The notes under the pieces were generated by a model that saw only the letters and a list, made by a program, of their open reading frames with translations, searched no databases and was not told where the DNA came from. Shown piece by piece: positions 1-8,064 of a DNA stretch of 64,000 nt. The stretch is from Thalassovita litoralis. Its GTDB lineage: Bacteria; Pseudomonadota; Alphaproteobacteria; Rhodobacterales; Rhodobacteraceae. The stretch is taken from NCBI RefSeq assembly GCF_900182725.1, contig NZ_FXTO01000014.1, positions 1 to 64,000 of the forward strand, read 5' to 3'. Every line of letters begins with the position of its first letter. Position 1 is the stretch's first letter. The position numbers and the translations under genes are program-made.

Positions 1-60
1 GGGAAAGAACGGTCGCAGCCGCGCCATCTGTTCGTCGGTCAGCCAAAATAGATTGCTCAT
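1..60 (-). mobile_element. IS5-type transposase, N-terminal fragment cut by the window edge
   Basis: Read on the minus strand, an ATG at position 60 opens a frame that runs off the window and encodes MSNLFWLTDEQMARLRPFFP. This is the characteristic start of IS5-family (DDE superfamily) transposases, which have a WLTDEQ-type beginning followed by a short basic stretch. Only 20 residues are visible, so neither the catalytic DDE residues nor intactness can be judged. The outer end of the element should lie between position 61 and the RTX gene starting at 157, but I cannot define its terminal inverted repeat without the other end. Assignment rests on this short motif alone. Confidence 0.7.
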
Positions 61-156
61 GATACCCCCTGAAAGTTTGGGGATTTGAAGCATGCGACCA
101 ATGCGATCTCAAGCCGATTAATGGGTCCTGAGCCTAAGTATAATCAAGAGGCACAA

Positions 157-1965
157 ATGACTAACCCAACTACGATTAATGTCAGCCAGATTTTGGCCGA
201 CTATTTGAATAAATTGGATGATGCGACGCAGGTCTTTGCAAACCTGACCGGCGGGGCAGATAATGATCTGATCAACGGCAGCGCAGACGCGGATAGCCTT
301 GTCGGTCTTGGCGGGGATGATGCGATCTATGGCCAAGGCGGAAATGACTGGATCGAAGGCAACGATGGCAATGATGCTCTGGGGGGTGGCGAAGGCAGCG
401 ATTCCATCTATGGCGGGAGCGGGAACGATGCCATCGCGGGCGAAGATGGCGGTCTGTCTGGCGATACCTTGGTGCCGGGAAATGATTACCTTGACGGCGG
501 CAGCGGCGATGACACCATCACGGGCGACGGCGGTAATGATACGATCATCGGCAGCTACGGAAACGATATTCTGAGCGGTGGTGACGGAAACGACTCGATC
601 ACTGCTCATTATGGTCAGGACACCATCTATGGCGGCGACGGCGATGATGACATCTCGATCATGGAAAATGGTTTAGGCGGTGCCGATGCTGTCAACATTC
701 ATTCAGTCGCTTGGGGTGGTGCAGGAAACGATACGATCAGATCGGCCTGGGGCTCCAACTTGCTGGATGGCGGCGCGGGGGATGATACATTTGTATTGCG
801 TTATTTCCACGCCCAGAACGGAAGCGATACCGTCTATGGCGGTGCCGGGGCCGATCTGGTGAGGTCGACTTACGAAGTCGGTCTGGCAAGCGTTGATCCG
901 GTTTCACACACGATCTGGACAGGCAGCGGCAATGATACGGTCTATGCTGGCGCGGGCGCTGACCTTGTGGGCGGTGGCGATGGTAACGACGACCTGTATG
1001 GCGATGATTCCGTCGAAGGATCGCTGGACGGGAATGACTCGATCTATGCCGGGAACGGGGATGATTTCGCCTATGGCATGGGTGGTGACGATGAAATGTG
1101 GGGAGGGCTTGGCCACGACACCCTTGTTGGCGGAAGCGGGGATGATCTGATCGGCGGGGCCGAGGGTGATGATTGGCTTTTGGGCGACGACGGCAACGAC
1201 ACCATTTATGGCGGTGATGGCGATGACATCGCCGTTGCTGGCGCAGGCGATGATGAAGTCTGGGGCGGGACTGGCAGCAACATCCTGGAAGGTGGTGATG
1301 GCAATGACCTGCTGGGCGGTGCTAGTGGCAATGATATCATTGGTGGCGGCGAAGGGAACGATACGATCTATTCCAGCGGCGGCGCAGATGACATCAGCGG
1401 CGGCGCAGGCAACGATGAAATCTGGGCGGGTGCCGACAATGACACCGTTCTGGGCGGCGATGGCGCGGACACGATTTCTGGCGTGACGGGTGATGATAGT
1501 ATCTCGGGCGGTGGCGATGCTGACCTTCTGATGGGGGCCGAAGGCAATGACACCCTGATGGGTGACGCCGGAAACGATACCCTGTGGGGTGGCGATGGCG
1601 CTGACCTGCTGGAAGGCGGCGGCGACAACGACCTGCTGAATGGCGGCGCGGGCAATGACACGCTCAGCGGTCAGGGCGGAAATGATACGCTTTGGGGTAA
1701 CGAAGGCGCTGATACGTTCCTGTTCTACGCGGGTGATGGCAACAGCCTGATCCGCGATTTCAGCACCGCTGATGGCGATATGCTGGAACTGGATTCAACC
1801 CTGTGGGACAGCTTTGGCCCCCTGACCGCCGCCGAGGTGATGGGCCATTTCGCAACATGGGGAACCTCTGGCATCGAGTTGCAGTTCATCGACAATGGCG
1901 AAGTGATCGTGCTGGATGGTGTCTGGAACATGACCGATCTGGAAGCCCAGATCGCCATCATGTAA
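157..1965 (+). CDS. RTX calcium-binding beta-roll protein 1
   Basis: A 602-residue acidic protein built almost entirely of glycine/aspartate nonapeptide repeats of the GGxGxDxxx type, typical of hemolysin-type Ca2+-binding beta-rolls exported by type I secretion. After a short non-repeat N-terminus (about residues 1-35, with DYLNKLD) come well over twenty repeats. The last ~85 residues are a non-repeat domain: a DFSTADGDMLEL strand, an LTAAEV helix and a hydrophobic IAIM end, shared with the two other RTX proteins in this window. The ATG at 157 is preferred to the upstream in-frame ATG at 85 because it follows an AAGAGGC Shine-Dalgarno and matches the N-terminus of the paralogue at 9784. No protease, lipase or adhesin domain is seen, so the activity is unknown. 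No type I ABC exporter is encoded nearby. Confidence 0.9.
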   Translation: MTNPTTINVSQILADYLNKLDDATQVFANLTGGADNDLINGSADADSLVGLGGDDAIYGQGGNDWIEGNDGNDALGGGEGSDSIYGGSGNDAIAGEDGGLSGDTLVPGNDYLDGGSGDDTITGDGGNDTIIGSYGNDILSGGDGNDSITAHYGQDTIYGGDGDDDISIMENGLGGADAVNIHSVAWGGAGNDTIRSAWGSNLLDGGAGDDTFVLRYFHAQNGSDTVYGGAGADLVRSTYEVGLASVDPVSHTIWTGSGNDTVYAGAGADLVGGGDGNDDLYGDDSVEGSLDGNDSIYAGNGDDFAYGMGGDDEMWGGLGHDTLVGGSGDDLIGGAEGDDWLLGDDGNDTIYGGDGDDIAVAGAGDDEVWGGTGSNILEGGDGNDLLGGASGNDIIGGGEGNDTIYSSGGADDISGGAGNDEIWAGADNDTVLGGDGADTISGVTGDDSISGGGDADLLMGAEGNDTLMGDAGNDTLWGGDGADLLEGGGDNDLLNGGAGNDTLSGQGGNDTLWGNEGADTFLFYAGDGNSLIRDFSTADGDMLELDSTLWDSFGPLTAAEVMGHFATWGTSGIELQFIDNGEVIVLDGVWNMTDLEAQIAIM

Positions 1966-1983
1966 TCAACGGATATAGAAACG

Positions 1984-2010
1984 AAAGCCCCGGCATGTCC
2001 GGGGCTTTTT
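1984..2010 (+). terminator. Rho-independent terminator of RTX gene 1
   Basis: A 10-bp perfect stem, AAAGCCCCGG paired with CCGGGGCTTT around a five-base loop, ends in a T run. It lies 19 bases after the RTX stop codon. Confidence 0.85.
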
Positions 2011-2166
2011 CACGTTTGGGACAGGGGAACCCGCGCGTACATCACGGAATCTCCGGCTTTTTTCACGGTCACGGTGAAATATTTAATCTTTTCGTTTTAA
2101 AATCAAACAAAAACAATATCTTATCACCCTACCCGTCTGGCAGCCGCGGCTTGGGGCCGCTAGGCA

Positions 2167-2196
2167 TTGCGCCCTATATGATGGCTCTGATATAAC
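2167..2196 (+). promoter_or_regulatory. Probable gyrA promoter
   Basis: TTGCGC at 2167-2172 and TATAAC at 2191-2196 are separated by 18 bases and lie about 45 bases before the gyrA GTG. The -10 matches the sigma-70 consensus at five of six positions. Upstream, at 2061-2079, TTTCAC and GTGAAA form an inverted repeat around a doubled CACGGT. Prediction by eye only. Confidence 0.4.
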
Positions 2197-2241
2197 CCGT
2201 GTAACAAAATATAGACGATCCAGACAGAGCGGTGGAATTAC

Positions 2242-4971
2242 GTGAGCGACGAGCCTCAAACCCCTGAAAACGAAGAACAAAACGCGCCGGAACGGCCTGT
2301 ATATTCTGGCCCCAGCATTTCGATCACAGAGGAAATGAAATCCTCTTACCTCGATTATGCGATGAGCGTGATTGTTTCGCGTGCCATTCCCGATCTGCGC
2401 GACGGCCTGAAACCTGTGCATCGGCGCATCCTGTATGCGATGCACGAAACCGGCAACAGCCACGATAAACCCTATCGTAAATCGGCCCGTCCGGTTGGGG
2501 ATGTCATGGGTAAATACCACCCGCACGGCGACAGCGCGATTTATGACGCACTGGTCCGCATGGCGCAGGATTTTTCCATGTCGCTGCCGCTGCTGGATGG
2601 TCAGGGTAACTTTGGGTCGATGGATGGCGATAACGCCGCCGCCATGCGTTACACCGAGGTGCGGATGGACAAGCCCGCAGCCTTCTTGCTGAATGACATC
2701 GACAAGGACACCGTCGATTTTCAGGATAACTATGACGGCAAAGACCGCGAACCCACGGTTCTGCCCGCACGGTTCCCGAACATGCTGGTCAATGGGGCTG
2801 GCGGTATTGCGGTTGGTATGGCCACCAACATTCCGCCTCATAATCTGGGCGAAGTGGTCGACGCTACGCTGGCGCTGATCGACGACCCAGACCTGACCAG
2901 CGAACAGTTGATCCAATATGTCCCCGGCCCCGATTTCCCCACAGGTGGGATCATGCTGGGCCGTTCGGGTGCGCGGAAGGCCTATCTGGAAGGGCGCGGC
3001 AGCGTCATCATCCGTGCCAAGACACGGGTCGAGGAAATCCGCAAAGATCGCTATGCCATCGTTCTGGACGAAATCCCCTATCAGGTGAACAAGGCCAGCA
3101 TGATCGAAAAAATCGCCGAACAAGTGCGCGATAAAAAGATCGAAGGCATCGCCCATGTTCAGGACGAATCCGACCGCAACGGCGTGCGCGTGGTGGTCGA
3201 ACTGAAGCGCGACGCCACGGCTGAGGTGGTGCTGAACCAACTGTTCCGCTTTACGCCGATGCAAACCTCGTTCGGGTGCAACATGCTGGCGCTGAACGGC
3301 GGGCGGCCCGAACAGCTGACGCTGCGGCGGTTCCTGACCTCTTTCATCGACTTCCGCGAAGATGTCGTGGCACGCCGCACCGCCTATTTGCTGCGCAAGG
3401 CGCGGGAACGGGCGCATATCCTGTGTGGTCTGGCCGTGGCCGTCACCAATGTGGACGAGGTTGTGGCAACCATCCGGTCCAGCGCCGACGCCGCCGAAGC
3501 CCGCGAAAAGCTGATGACGCGCCGCTGGCCTGCCGGGTCGATCGCGGAATATATCCGCCTGATTGACGATCCGACCCATACGATGAATGACGACGGCACC
3601 TATAACCTGTCGGAAACGCAGGCCCGCGCCATTCTGGAACTGCGCCTGCAACGCCTGACCCAGATCGGGGTACAGGAAGTCACGGATGAATTGCAGCAAT
3701 TGGCGAAAAACATCCGCGAATATCTGGAAATTCTGGGTTCGCGCGAACGGATCATGGGTATCATTGCCGATGAACTGCGCGAAGTGCGCGAACAATTCGC
3801 CGTGCCGCGCCGGACTGAAATCGTCGACTGGTCTGGCGACATGGAAGATGAAGACCTGATCGAACGCGAGGATATGGTTGTCACCATCACCTCGGGCGGG
3901 TGGATTAAACGCACCCCGCTGGCCGATTTCCGCGCCCAGAAACGCGGCGGCAAGGGGCTGTCAGGGATGCAGACCAAGGAAGAGGATGTGGTCACCACCC
4001 TGTTTGTGGCCAACACCCATACCCAGCTTTTGTTCTTCACCACCGATGGCATGGTCTACAAGCTGAAGACATGGCGCTTGCCGCAGGGCGGGCGTACCGC
4101 CAAGGGTAAGGCCATCGTCAACATCCTGCCCATTCCTACGGGCGTTTCGATTGCCGCCATTATGCCGGTCGACCGCCCCGAAGAAGAATGGGAAGACCTG
4201 CAAATCGTCTTTGCCACCTCAGCCGGGGATGTGCGGCGCAACGCGCTGTCTGATTTCACCAATGTGATGCGCAATGGTAAAATCGCGATGGATCTGCCCG
4301 AAGGGGTGGAACTGGTCAACGCCCGCATTGCATCCGAAGACGATGATGTGATGCTGGTCACAAATTCGGGCCGCGCCATCCGGTTTCCCACCACCGATGT
4401 GCGTGTCTTCAAGGGCCGCAAATCCACCGGGGTGCGCGGGATCAGGCTGTCCGGGGCGGATCGCGTGGTCTCCATGTCCGTCATCCGGCATTTCGAGGCA
4501 TCGCCGGACGAACGCGCGGCCTATCTGAAAATGCGCCGCCTGATGGCTGGTGTGACCGACGAAACCGAAGCGGACGAGGACGGCGGGAATGCCGACACCG
4601 CCCTGCCGCAGGAACGCTATGCGGAAATGTCGGCGGCGGAAAACCTGATCCTGACGATCACCGCCAATGGCGCTGGCAAGCTGTCCTCTAGCCACGATTA
4701 CCCGGTGCGTGGGCGTGGCGGCATGGGCGTGACCGCGATGGACAAAGCCATGCGCGGTGGGGAACTGGTGGCGTCCTTCCCTGTTGAACTGGACGATCAG
4801 GTGATGCTTGCCACATCCAAGGGACAGTCGATCCGCGTGCCGGTCGATGGTATTTCGTTCCGGTCGCGGTCTGCTGGCGGTGTGAAGGTATTCAACACCG
4901 GCACCGGCGAAGAGGTGGTTTCGGTCGCCCGCATCGCGGAACAAGGCGACGACGAAGGCGAGGAAGAATAA
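2242..4971 (+). CDS. gyrA: DNA gyrase subunit A
   Basis: The 909-residue A subunit of type II topoisomerase introduces negative supercoils together with GyrB. The N-terminal breakage-reunion domain has the active-site tyrosine Tyr137 in the MRYTE motif. The quinolone-determining stretch GDSAIYD (residues 96-102) keeps the Ser98 and Asp102 equivalents of E. coli Ser83/Asp87, so no classical resistance substitution is visible. A GyrA box, QKRGGKG (residues 566-572), followed by six-blade beta-pinwheel repeats distinguishes it from ParC. The C-terminus is a short acidic tail (EGEEE). The start is GTG. It stands alone between an RTX gene and a convergent small ORF, and its stop codon lies inside the terminator hairpin. 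Confidence 0.98.
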   Translation: MSDEPQTPENEEQNAPERPVYSGPSISITEEMKSSYLDYAMSVIVSRAIPDLRDGLKPVHRRILYAMHETGNSHDKPYRKSARPVGDVMGKYHPHGDSAIYDALVRMAQDFSMSLPLLDGQGNFGSMDGDNAAAMRYTEVRMDKPAAFLLNDIDKDTVDFQDNYDGKDREPTVLPARFPNMLVNGAGGIAVGMATNIPPHNLGEVVDATLALIDDPDLTSEQLIQYVPGPDFPTGGIMLGRSGARKAYLEGRGSVIIRAKTRVEEIRKDRYAIVLDEIPYQVNKASMIEKIAEQVRDKKIEGIAHVQDESDRNGVRVVVELKRDATAEVVLNQLFRFTPMQTSFGCNMLALNGGRPEQLTLRRFLTSFIDFREDVVARRTAYLLRKARERAHILCGLAVAVTNVDEVVATIRSSADAAEAREKLMTRRWPAGSIAEYIRLIDDPTHTMNDDGTYNLSETQARAILELRLQRLTQIGVQEVTDELQQLAKNIREYLEILGSRERIMGIIADELREVREQFAVPRRTEIVDWSGDMEDEDLIEREDMVVTITSGGWIKRTPLADFRAQKRGGKGLSGMQTKEEDVVTTLFVANTHTQLLFFTTDGMVYKLKTWRLPQGGRTAKGKAIVNILPIPTGVSIAAIMPVDRPEEEWEDLQIVFATSAGDVRRNALSDFTNVMRNGKIAMDLPEGVELVNARIASEDDDVMLVTNSGRAIRFPTTDVRVFKGRKSTGVRGIRLSGADRVVSMSVIRHFEASPDERAAYLKMRRLMAGVTDETEADEDGGNADTALPQERYAEMSAAENLILTITANGAGKLSSSHDYPVRGRGGMGVTAMDKAMRGGELVASFPVELDDQVMLATSKGQSIRVPVDGISFRSRSAGGVKVFNTGTGEEVVSVARIAEQGDDEGEEE

Positions 4972-4996
4972 GGGCATCAGCCCTTATTCTTTTGCT
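4964..4996 (+). terminator. gyrA terminator hairpin, shared with the convergent small ORF
   Basis: A 12-bp perfect stem, AAGAATAAGGGC paired with GCCCTTATTCTT around the loop ATCA, is followed by TTGCTTT. The gyrA TAA (4969-4971) is in the left arm and the stop of the minus-strand ORF (4984-4986) is in the right arm. The T tract is better on the plus strand. Confidence 0.75.
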
Positions 4997-5157
4997 TTCC
5001 CCACGGACAGGGGGCATTCCTGTGCGCCCTGCCGATACGGACAATCTGCGATATTCTGGGGATCATCCTTGGTAAGGCGCAGCAGGTTCATAGTATAGCG
5101 ATAAGCCACCCCCGCATCGTCCCCGTAATGCCAGACATGCCACCCCCAGCATTCCAT
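4984..5157 (-). CDS. Small hypothetical protein, cysteine- and tryptophan-containing
   Basis: A 57-residue ORF from the ATG at 5157. An earlier in-frame ATG at 5187 would sit in the T tract of an upstream terminator, so it is unlikely. The protein contains an aromatic N-terminus (CWGWHVWHYGDD), a YRYTMNLLRL helix-like stretch and a tail with two cysteines (DCPYRQGAQECPLS), which could suggest metal binding or a disulphide. I do not recognise the family. Support comes from codon use without internal stops and from its stop codon being embedded symmetrically with that of gyrA in one hairpin. A spurious ORF cannot be excluded. Confidence 0.45.
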   Translation of the reverse strand: MECWGWHVWHYGDDAGVAYRYTMNLLRLTKDDPQNIADCPYRQGAQECPLSVGKAKE

Positions 5158-5187
5158 GCGAAACACCAAGCCCCAAGAACTGCACAC

Positions 5188-5264
5188 AAAAAAAACGCCA
5201 GCACGAGGCTGGCGTTAAGTTATTGAGGCAGGTTTCATACAGGCAAGAAACCTATCGAGCAGTG
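5188..5264 (-). ncRNA. Candidate small RNA ending in a strong intrinsic terminator
   Basis: On the minus strand, AACGCCAGC-CTCGT-GCTGGCGTT is followed by six or more U, a textbook intrinsic terminator (5188-5216), yet no minus-strand ORF precedes it because the next gene to the right is on the plus strand. Just upstream lies a second hairpin, AGGTTTC / GAAACCT with a ten-base loop (5230-5253). A TTATAA box at 5271-5276 with TTGGAG about 16 bases before it could start a transcript near 5264, giving an RNA of roughly 77 bases. No known family is recognised. Proposed from structure alone. Confidence 0.5.
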
Positions 5265-5377
5265 ATCTCTTTATAAGCAATTGGCCGCACGACTCCAAGC
5301 CAAAAGTTTGAAAAGACGTCAATTCACCGTTACCCTAAGTCCCAAGAAACAAAGGGCAGAGCAGGATTGTCCCCAAA

Positions 5378-7192
5378 ATGCGACCACTGAATTTCCCATA
5401 CGTCAGGTCCGTTCAGGCCTGTTTGGCGCTTATTTTCTTGAGTTCAACAGCACTGGCTGACCCTACACATGGTATCGCCATGTATGGCGATCCGGCCCTG
5501 CCCCCAGATTTTGTGTCCCTGCCCTATGCCAATGCCAATGCCCCCAAAGGCGGGCGTCTGGTCGAGGGAAATACCGGCGGATTCGATTCGCTTAACCCGT
5601 TCATACGCAAAGGAACGGTACCGTGGCAGTTGCGATTCCTTGCCTATGAATCACTTCTGACGCGCAGCATGGATGAACCGTTCACGCTCTACGGGCTTTT
5701 GGCCGAATCGGTCGAGGTGCCACAGGATCGGTCTTGGGTGGAATTTACCCTGAACCCGCAGGCGCGGTTTTCGGATGGCAGCCCCGTCACCGTCGAAGAT
5801 GTGATCTGGTCCTATGAAACGCTGGGGACACAGGGACACCCCCGCTATCTGGGATTTCAGCAAAAGGTGGATCGGATCGAACAGACCGGGCCGCGTTCGC
5901 TTAGGATTACCTTCAACACCCCCGACCGGGAATTGCCGCTGATCGCCGGATTGCGCCCGATCCTGAAAAAGGCGCAATGGGACGGGCGGGATTTCACCGC
6001 AACCACCATTCATGACGTTCCCATCGGATCGGCCCCCTATGTGGTGTCGGATTACGAACAGGGTCGATCTGTCACCCTGACCCGTAACCCCGATTATTGG
6101 GGCAACGACCTGCCCATTCGGCGTGGCACCAACAATCTGAACGAAATCCGGCTTGAATTTTTCGGTGATAACAGTGTGCTGTTCGAGGCGTTCAAATCCG
6201 GCACCCTGACCCTGTACCGCGAAACCAACGCCGAAACATGGGCCACCCAATATGATTTTCCCGCCGTCAGCCGTGGCGATGTGGTGAAAGCCGAAATTCA
6301 GCACCAGCGCCCCACCGGCATGACAGGGTATGTGATGAACACCCGCCGCGCGCCTTTTGATGACTGGCGGGTGCGGCAGGCGATGCTGTTGGCGTTCAAT
6401 TTCCCTTATATCAACGATACGATCACCGGCGGGCGGCAGGCGCGGATCACCTCGTATTTCGCGAACTCGGAACTGGGGCTGCGTCCCGGCCCGGCAACGG
6501 GCCGCGTGGCGGAACTGCTGGCCCCTTATGCCGATACCCTGCCGCCCGGCACGCTTCAGGACTATGACCTGCCCGCAGGTGACACCAGCCCGCGCAACCG
6601 CAAGGATTTGCGCCGCGCCGTGGCCCTGTTGGAGCAGGCAGGTTGGACCGTCCAAGACGGGACGCTGGTCAATGCCGCGGGTCAGCCCTTCACTTTCGAG
6701 GTGCTGCTGCGTCAGGGCGACGGTGTGGGTCAGGCCGTGTTTGACATCTATCGCCCGGCGCTGGAACGGCTGGGCATCGCGATGACGATCAACACCGTAG
6801 ACAACGCCCAATACGCCGCCCGCGAAACCGCCTTTGATTTCGACGTCATGCCATTTCGCCGGGATCTATCGCTGTCGCCGGGCAATGAACAGAAACTCTA
6901 TTGGGGGGCTGAGGGCGCGGAACGTCCCGGCAGCCGCAACCTGATGGGGATTACCAGCCCCGCCGCCGATGCGATGATTGACGCGATGCTGACAGCCACC
7001 GACCGCACCGATTTCATCGCAGCCGCCCGCGCCTTGGATCGTGTTTTAATGGCGGGTCGCTACGTGATTCCGATCTGGCGCTTTGGCCCGGATCGGATTG
7101 CCCATGCGAAACAGTTGAAATATCCTGAACATATCCCGATCTACGGGGGCCGGAATGGGTGGATTCCCGATGTCTGGTGGTACGAGGAGTGA
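5378..7192 (+). CDS. YejA-type extracellular solute-binding protein (peptide ABC importer)
   Basis: A 604-residue periplasmic binding protein of the SBP_bac_5 (DppA/OppA) class. An N-terminal signal peptide with a hydrophobic core (CLALIFLSSTALA) is probably cut after Ala27. The mature start, HGIAMYGDPALPPDF with YANANAPKGG, is typical of the YejA subgroup, which binds oligopeptides and microcin-C-like peptides. Further family landmarks are RFSDGSPVTVEDVIWSYE around residue 130 and the C-terminal WWYEE. No permease or ATPase genes (yejBEF) accompany it here, so it either works with a remote transporter or is an orphan receptor. The entericidin-like gene follows 7 bases after its stop. Confidence 0.9.
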   Translation: MRPLNFPYVRSVQACLALIFLSSTALADPTHGIAMYGDPALPPDFVSLPYANANAPKGGRLVEGNTGGFDSLNPFIRKGTVPWQLRFLAYESLLTRSMDEPFTLYGLLAESVEVPQDRSWVEFTLNPQARFSDGSPVTVEDVIWSYETLGTQGHPRYLGFQQKVDRIEQTGPRSLRITFNTPDRELPLIAGLRPILKKAQWDGRDFTATTIHDVPIGSAPYVVSDYEQGRSVTLTRNPDYWGNDLPIRRGTNNLNEIRLEFFGDNSVLFEAFKSGTLTLYRETNAETWATQYDFPAVSRGDVVKAEIQHQRPTGMTGYVMNTRRAPFDDWRVRQAMLLAFNFPYINDTITGGRQARITSYFANSELGLRPGPATGRVAELLAPYADTLPPGTLQDYDLPAGDTSPRNRKDLRRAVALLEQAGWTVQDGTLVNAAGQPFTFEVLLRQGDGVGQAVFDIYRPALERLGIAMTINTVDNAQYAARETAFDFDVMPFRRDLSLSPGNEQKLYWGAEGAERPGSRNLMGITSPAADAMIDAMLTATDRTDFIAAARALDRVLMAGRYVIPIWRFGPDRIAHAKQLKYPEHIPIYGGRNGWIPDVWWYEE

Positions 7193-7199
7193 ACAAAAA

Positions 7200-7313
7200 A
7201 TGAAAAAGCTGATGGTTCTGGCCCTGCTGGGTCTTTTGGCCGGATGCGCCACGGTGGATGGCATCGGGCAGGACATCTCTGGCGGGGCGCGCCGGGTTCA
7301 AAGCTGGTTCTGA
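7200..7313 (+). CDS. Entericidin A/B family small lipoprotein
   Basis: A 37-residue ORF with a lipoprotein signal: Met-Lys-Lys, a leucine-rich core, and the lipobox LLAGC with Cys16 as the lipidated residue. The mature part, CATVDGIGQDISGGARRVQSWF, has the entericidin signature (T-x-x-G-x-G-x-D-I-x-x-G), with an amphipathic helix. E. coli EcnA/EcnB form an antidote/bacteriolysin pair; only one member is present here. GAGGAG at 7184-7189 lies inside the end of the preceding binding-protein gene, which suggests co-transcription. Role in this organism is unknown, and short entericidins are common envelope lipoproteins in alphaproteobacteria. Confidence 0.75.
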   Translation: MKKLMVLALLGLLAGCATVDGIGQDISGGARRVQSWF

Positions 7314-7375
7314 CGGGACACCCCAATAATCGCATCAACACGGCGCGGGTTCCTCGCCGTCGTATCACCGGGGCG

Positions 7376-8011
7376 TTATACCAAGGACGTCACCCAAAGG
7401 ATCGTTGCATCCTCGTCACTGACGGAAATCACGTTATGCCCCATCGTGGCATCGTAATAGGCGCTGTCGCCCCGGCGCATTTCGACGGGTTCGTAAAATT
7501 CGGTATACAGCCGGATCACCCCGGTCAGCACATACAGGAATTCCTCGCCATCATGGCGCACCCATCCATCGAATTCGTCCATGGATCGCGCCCGTACACG
7601 CGCCCGATACGGCAGCATTTGCTTTTTCACCAGGGCATTGGCCAGCAGTTCATGCTCATAGGTGGTGGTCGCATGGGCCGCACCTTCGCCTGAACGGGTG
7701 ACGGCCATGCGGCCATTAATCTGATCCTTGACCGGTGGCGTGAATAATTGCGGCACGGAAATATCCAGCCCTGTCGCCAGCTTTTTCAGCGCCTCATAGG
7801 TGGGCGACATCTGGCCGTTTTCGATTTTAGACAGCGTGGATCGCGCCAGCCCCGCCTGTTGCGCTGCCTGTTCCAGTGTCATACCGCGCGCCTTGCGCAG
7901 CTCGCGCACGCGCGTTGCCAGATTCAGGGGTTCGCCCTGTTCCTCGGCCCCGGTTTCACGGGCAATTCGTATGATGGCTTTGGGGTCTCGCTGGCTCATG
8001 ACAAAACTCAT
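7376..8011 (-). CDS. XRE-family transcriptional regulator with C-terminal cupin domain
   Basis: About 211 residues. An N-terminal helix-turn-helix of the Xre/SinR type (VRELRKARGMTLEQAAQQAGLARSTLSKIENGQMSP) is followed by a cupin_2 beta-barrel (DGEEFLYVLTGVIRLY and RRGDSAYYDATMGHNV). This architecture is typical of local regulators sensing a small metabolite or metal through the cupin. The start is uncertain: ATGs at 8035, 8011 and 7999 are in frame and none has a clear Shine-Dalgarno. It is divergent from the acyl-CoA synthetase gene at 8065 with only a few dozen bases between them, so it probably regulates that gene; this is inference. Confidence 0.88.
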   Translation of the reverse strand: MSFVMSQRDPKAIIRIARETGAEEQGEPLNLATRVRELRKARGMTLEQAAQQAGLARSTLSKIENGQMSPTYEALKKLATGLDISVPQLFTPPVKDQINGRMAVTRSGEGAAHATTTYEHELLANALVKKQMLPYRARVRARSMDEFDGWVRHDGEEFLYVLTGVIRLYTEFYEPVEMRRGDSAYYDATMGHNVISVSDEDATILWVTSLV

Positions 8012-8064
8012 ACGACTGCACGAGGACGCTTGCAACTGCCGCAGCGCCGCCGTAAATAATACAC

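Noticed and set aside
118-1661. Several open frames on both strands inside RTX gene 1 (and similarly in the other RTX genes)
   Set aside because: Repeated GGxGxDxxx codons leave other frames open by periodicity; the products are low-complexity shadows.
2083-3795. Long open frame (570 codons) on the minus strand over gyrA
   Set aside because: It is a mirror of gyrA codon structure in a GC-rich genome; the plus-strand product is unmistakable GyrA and the antisense protein has no recognisable domain.
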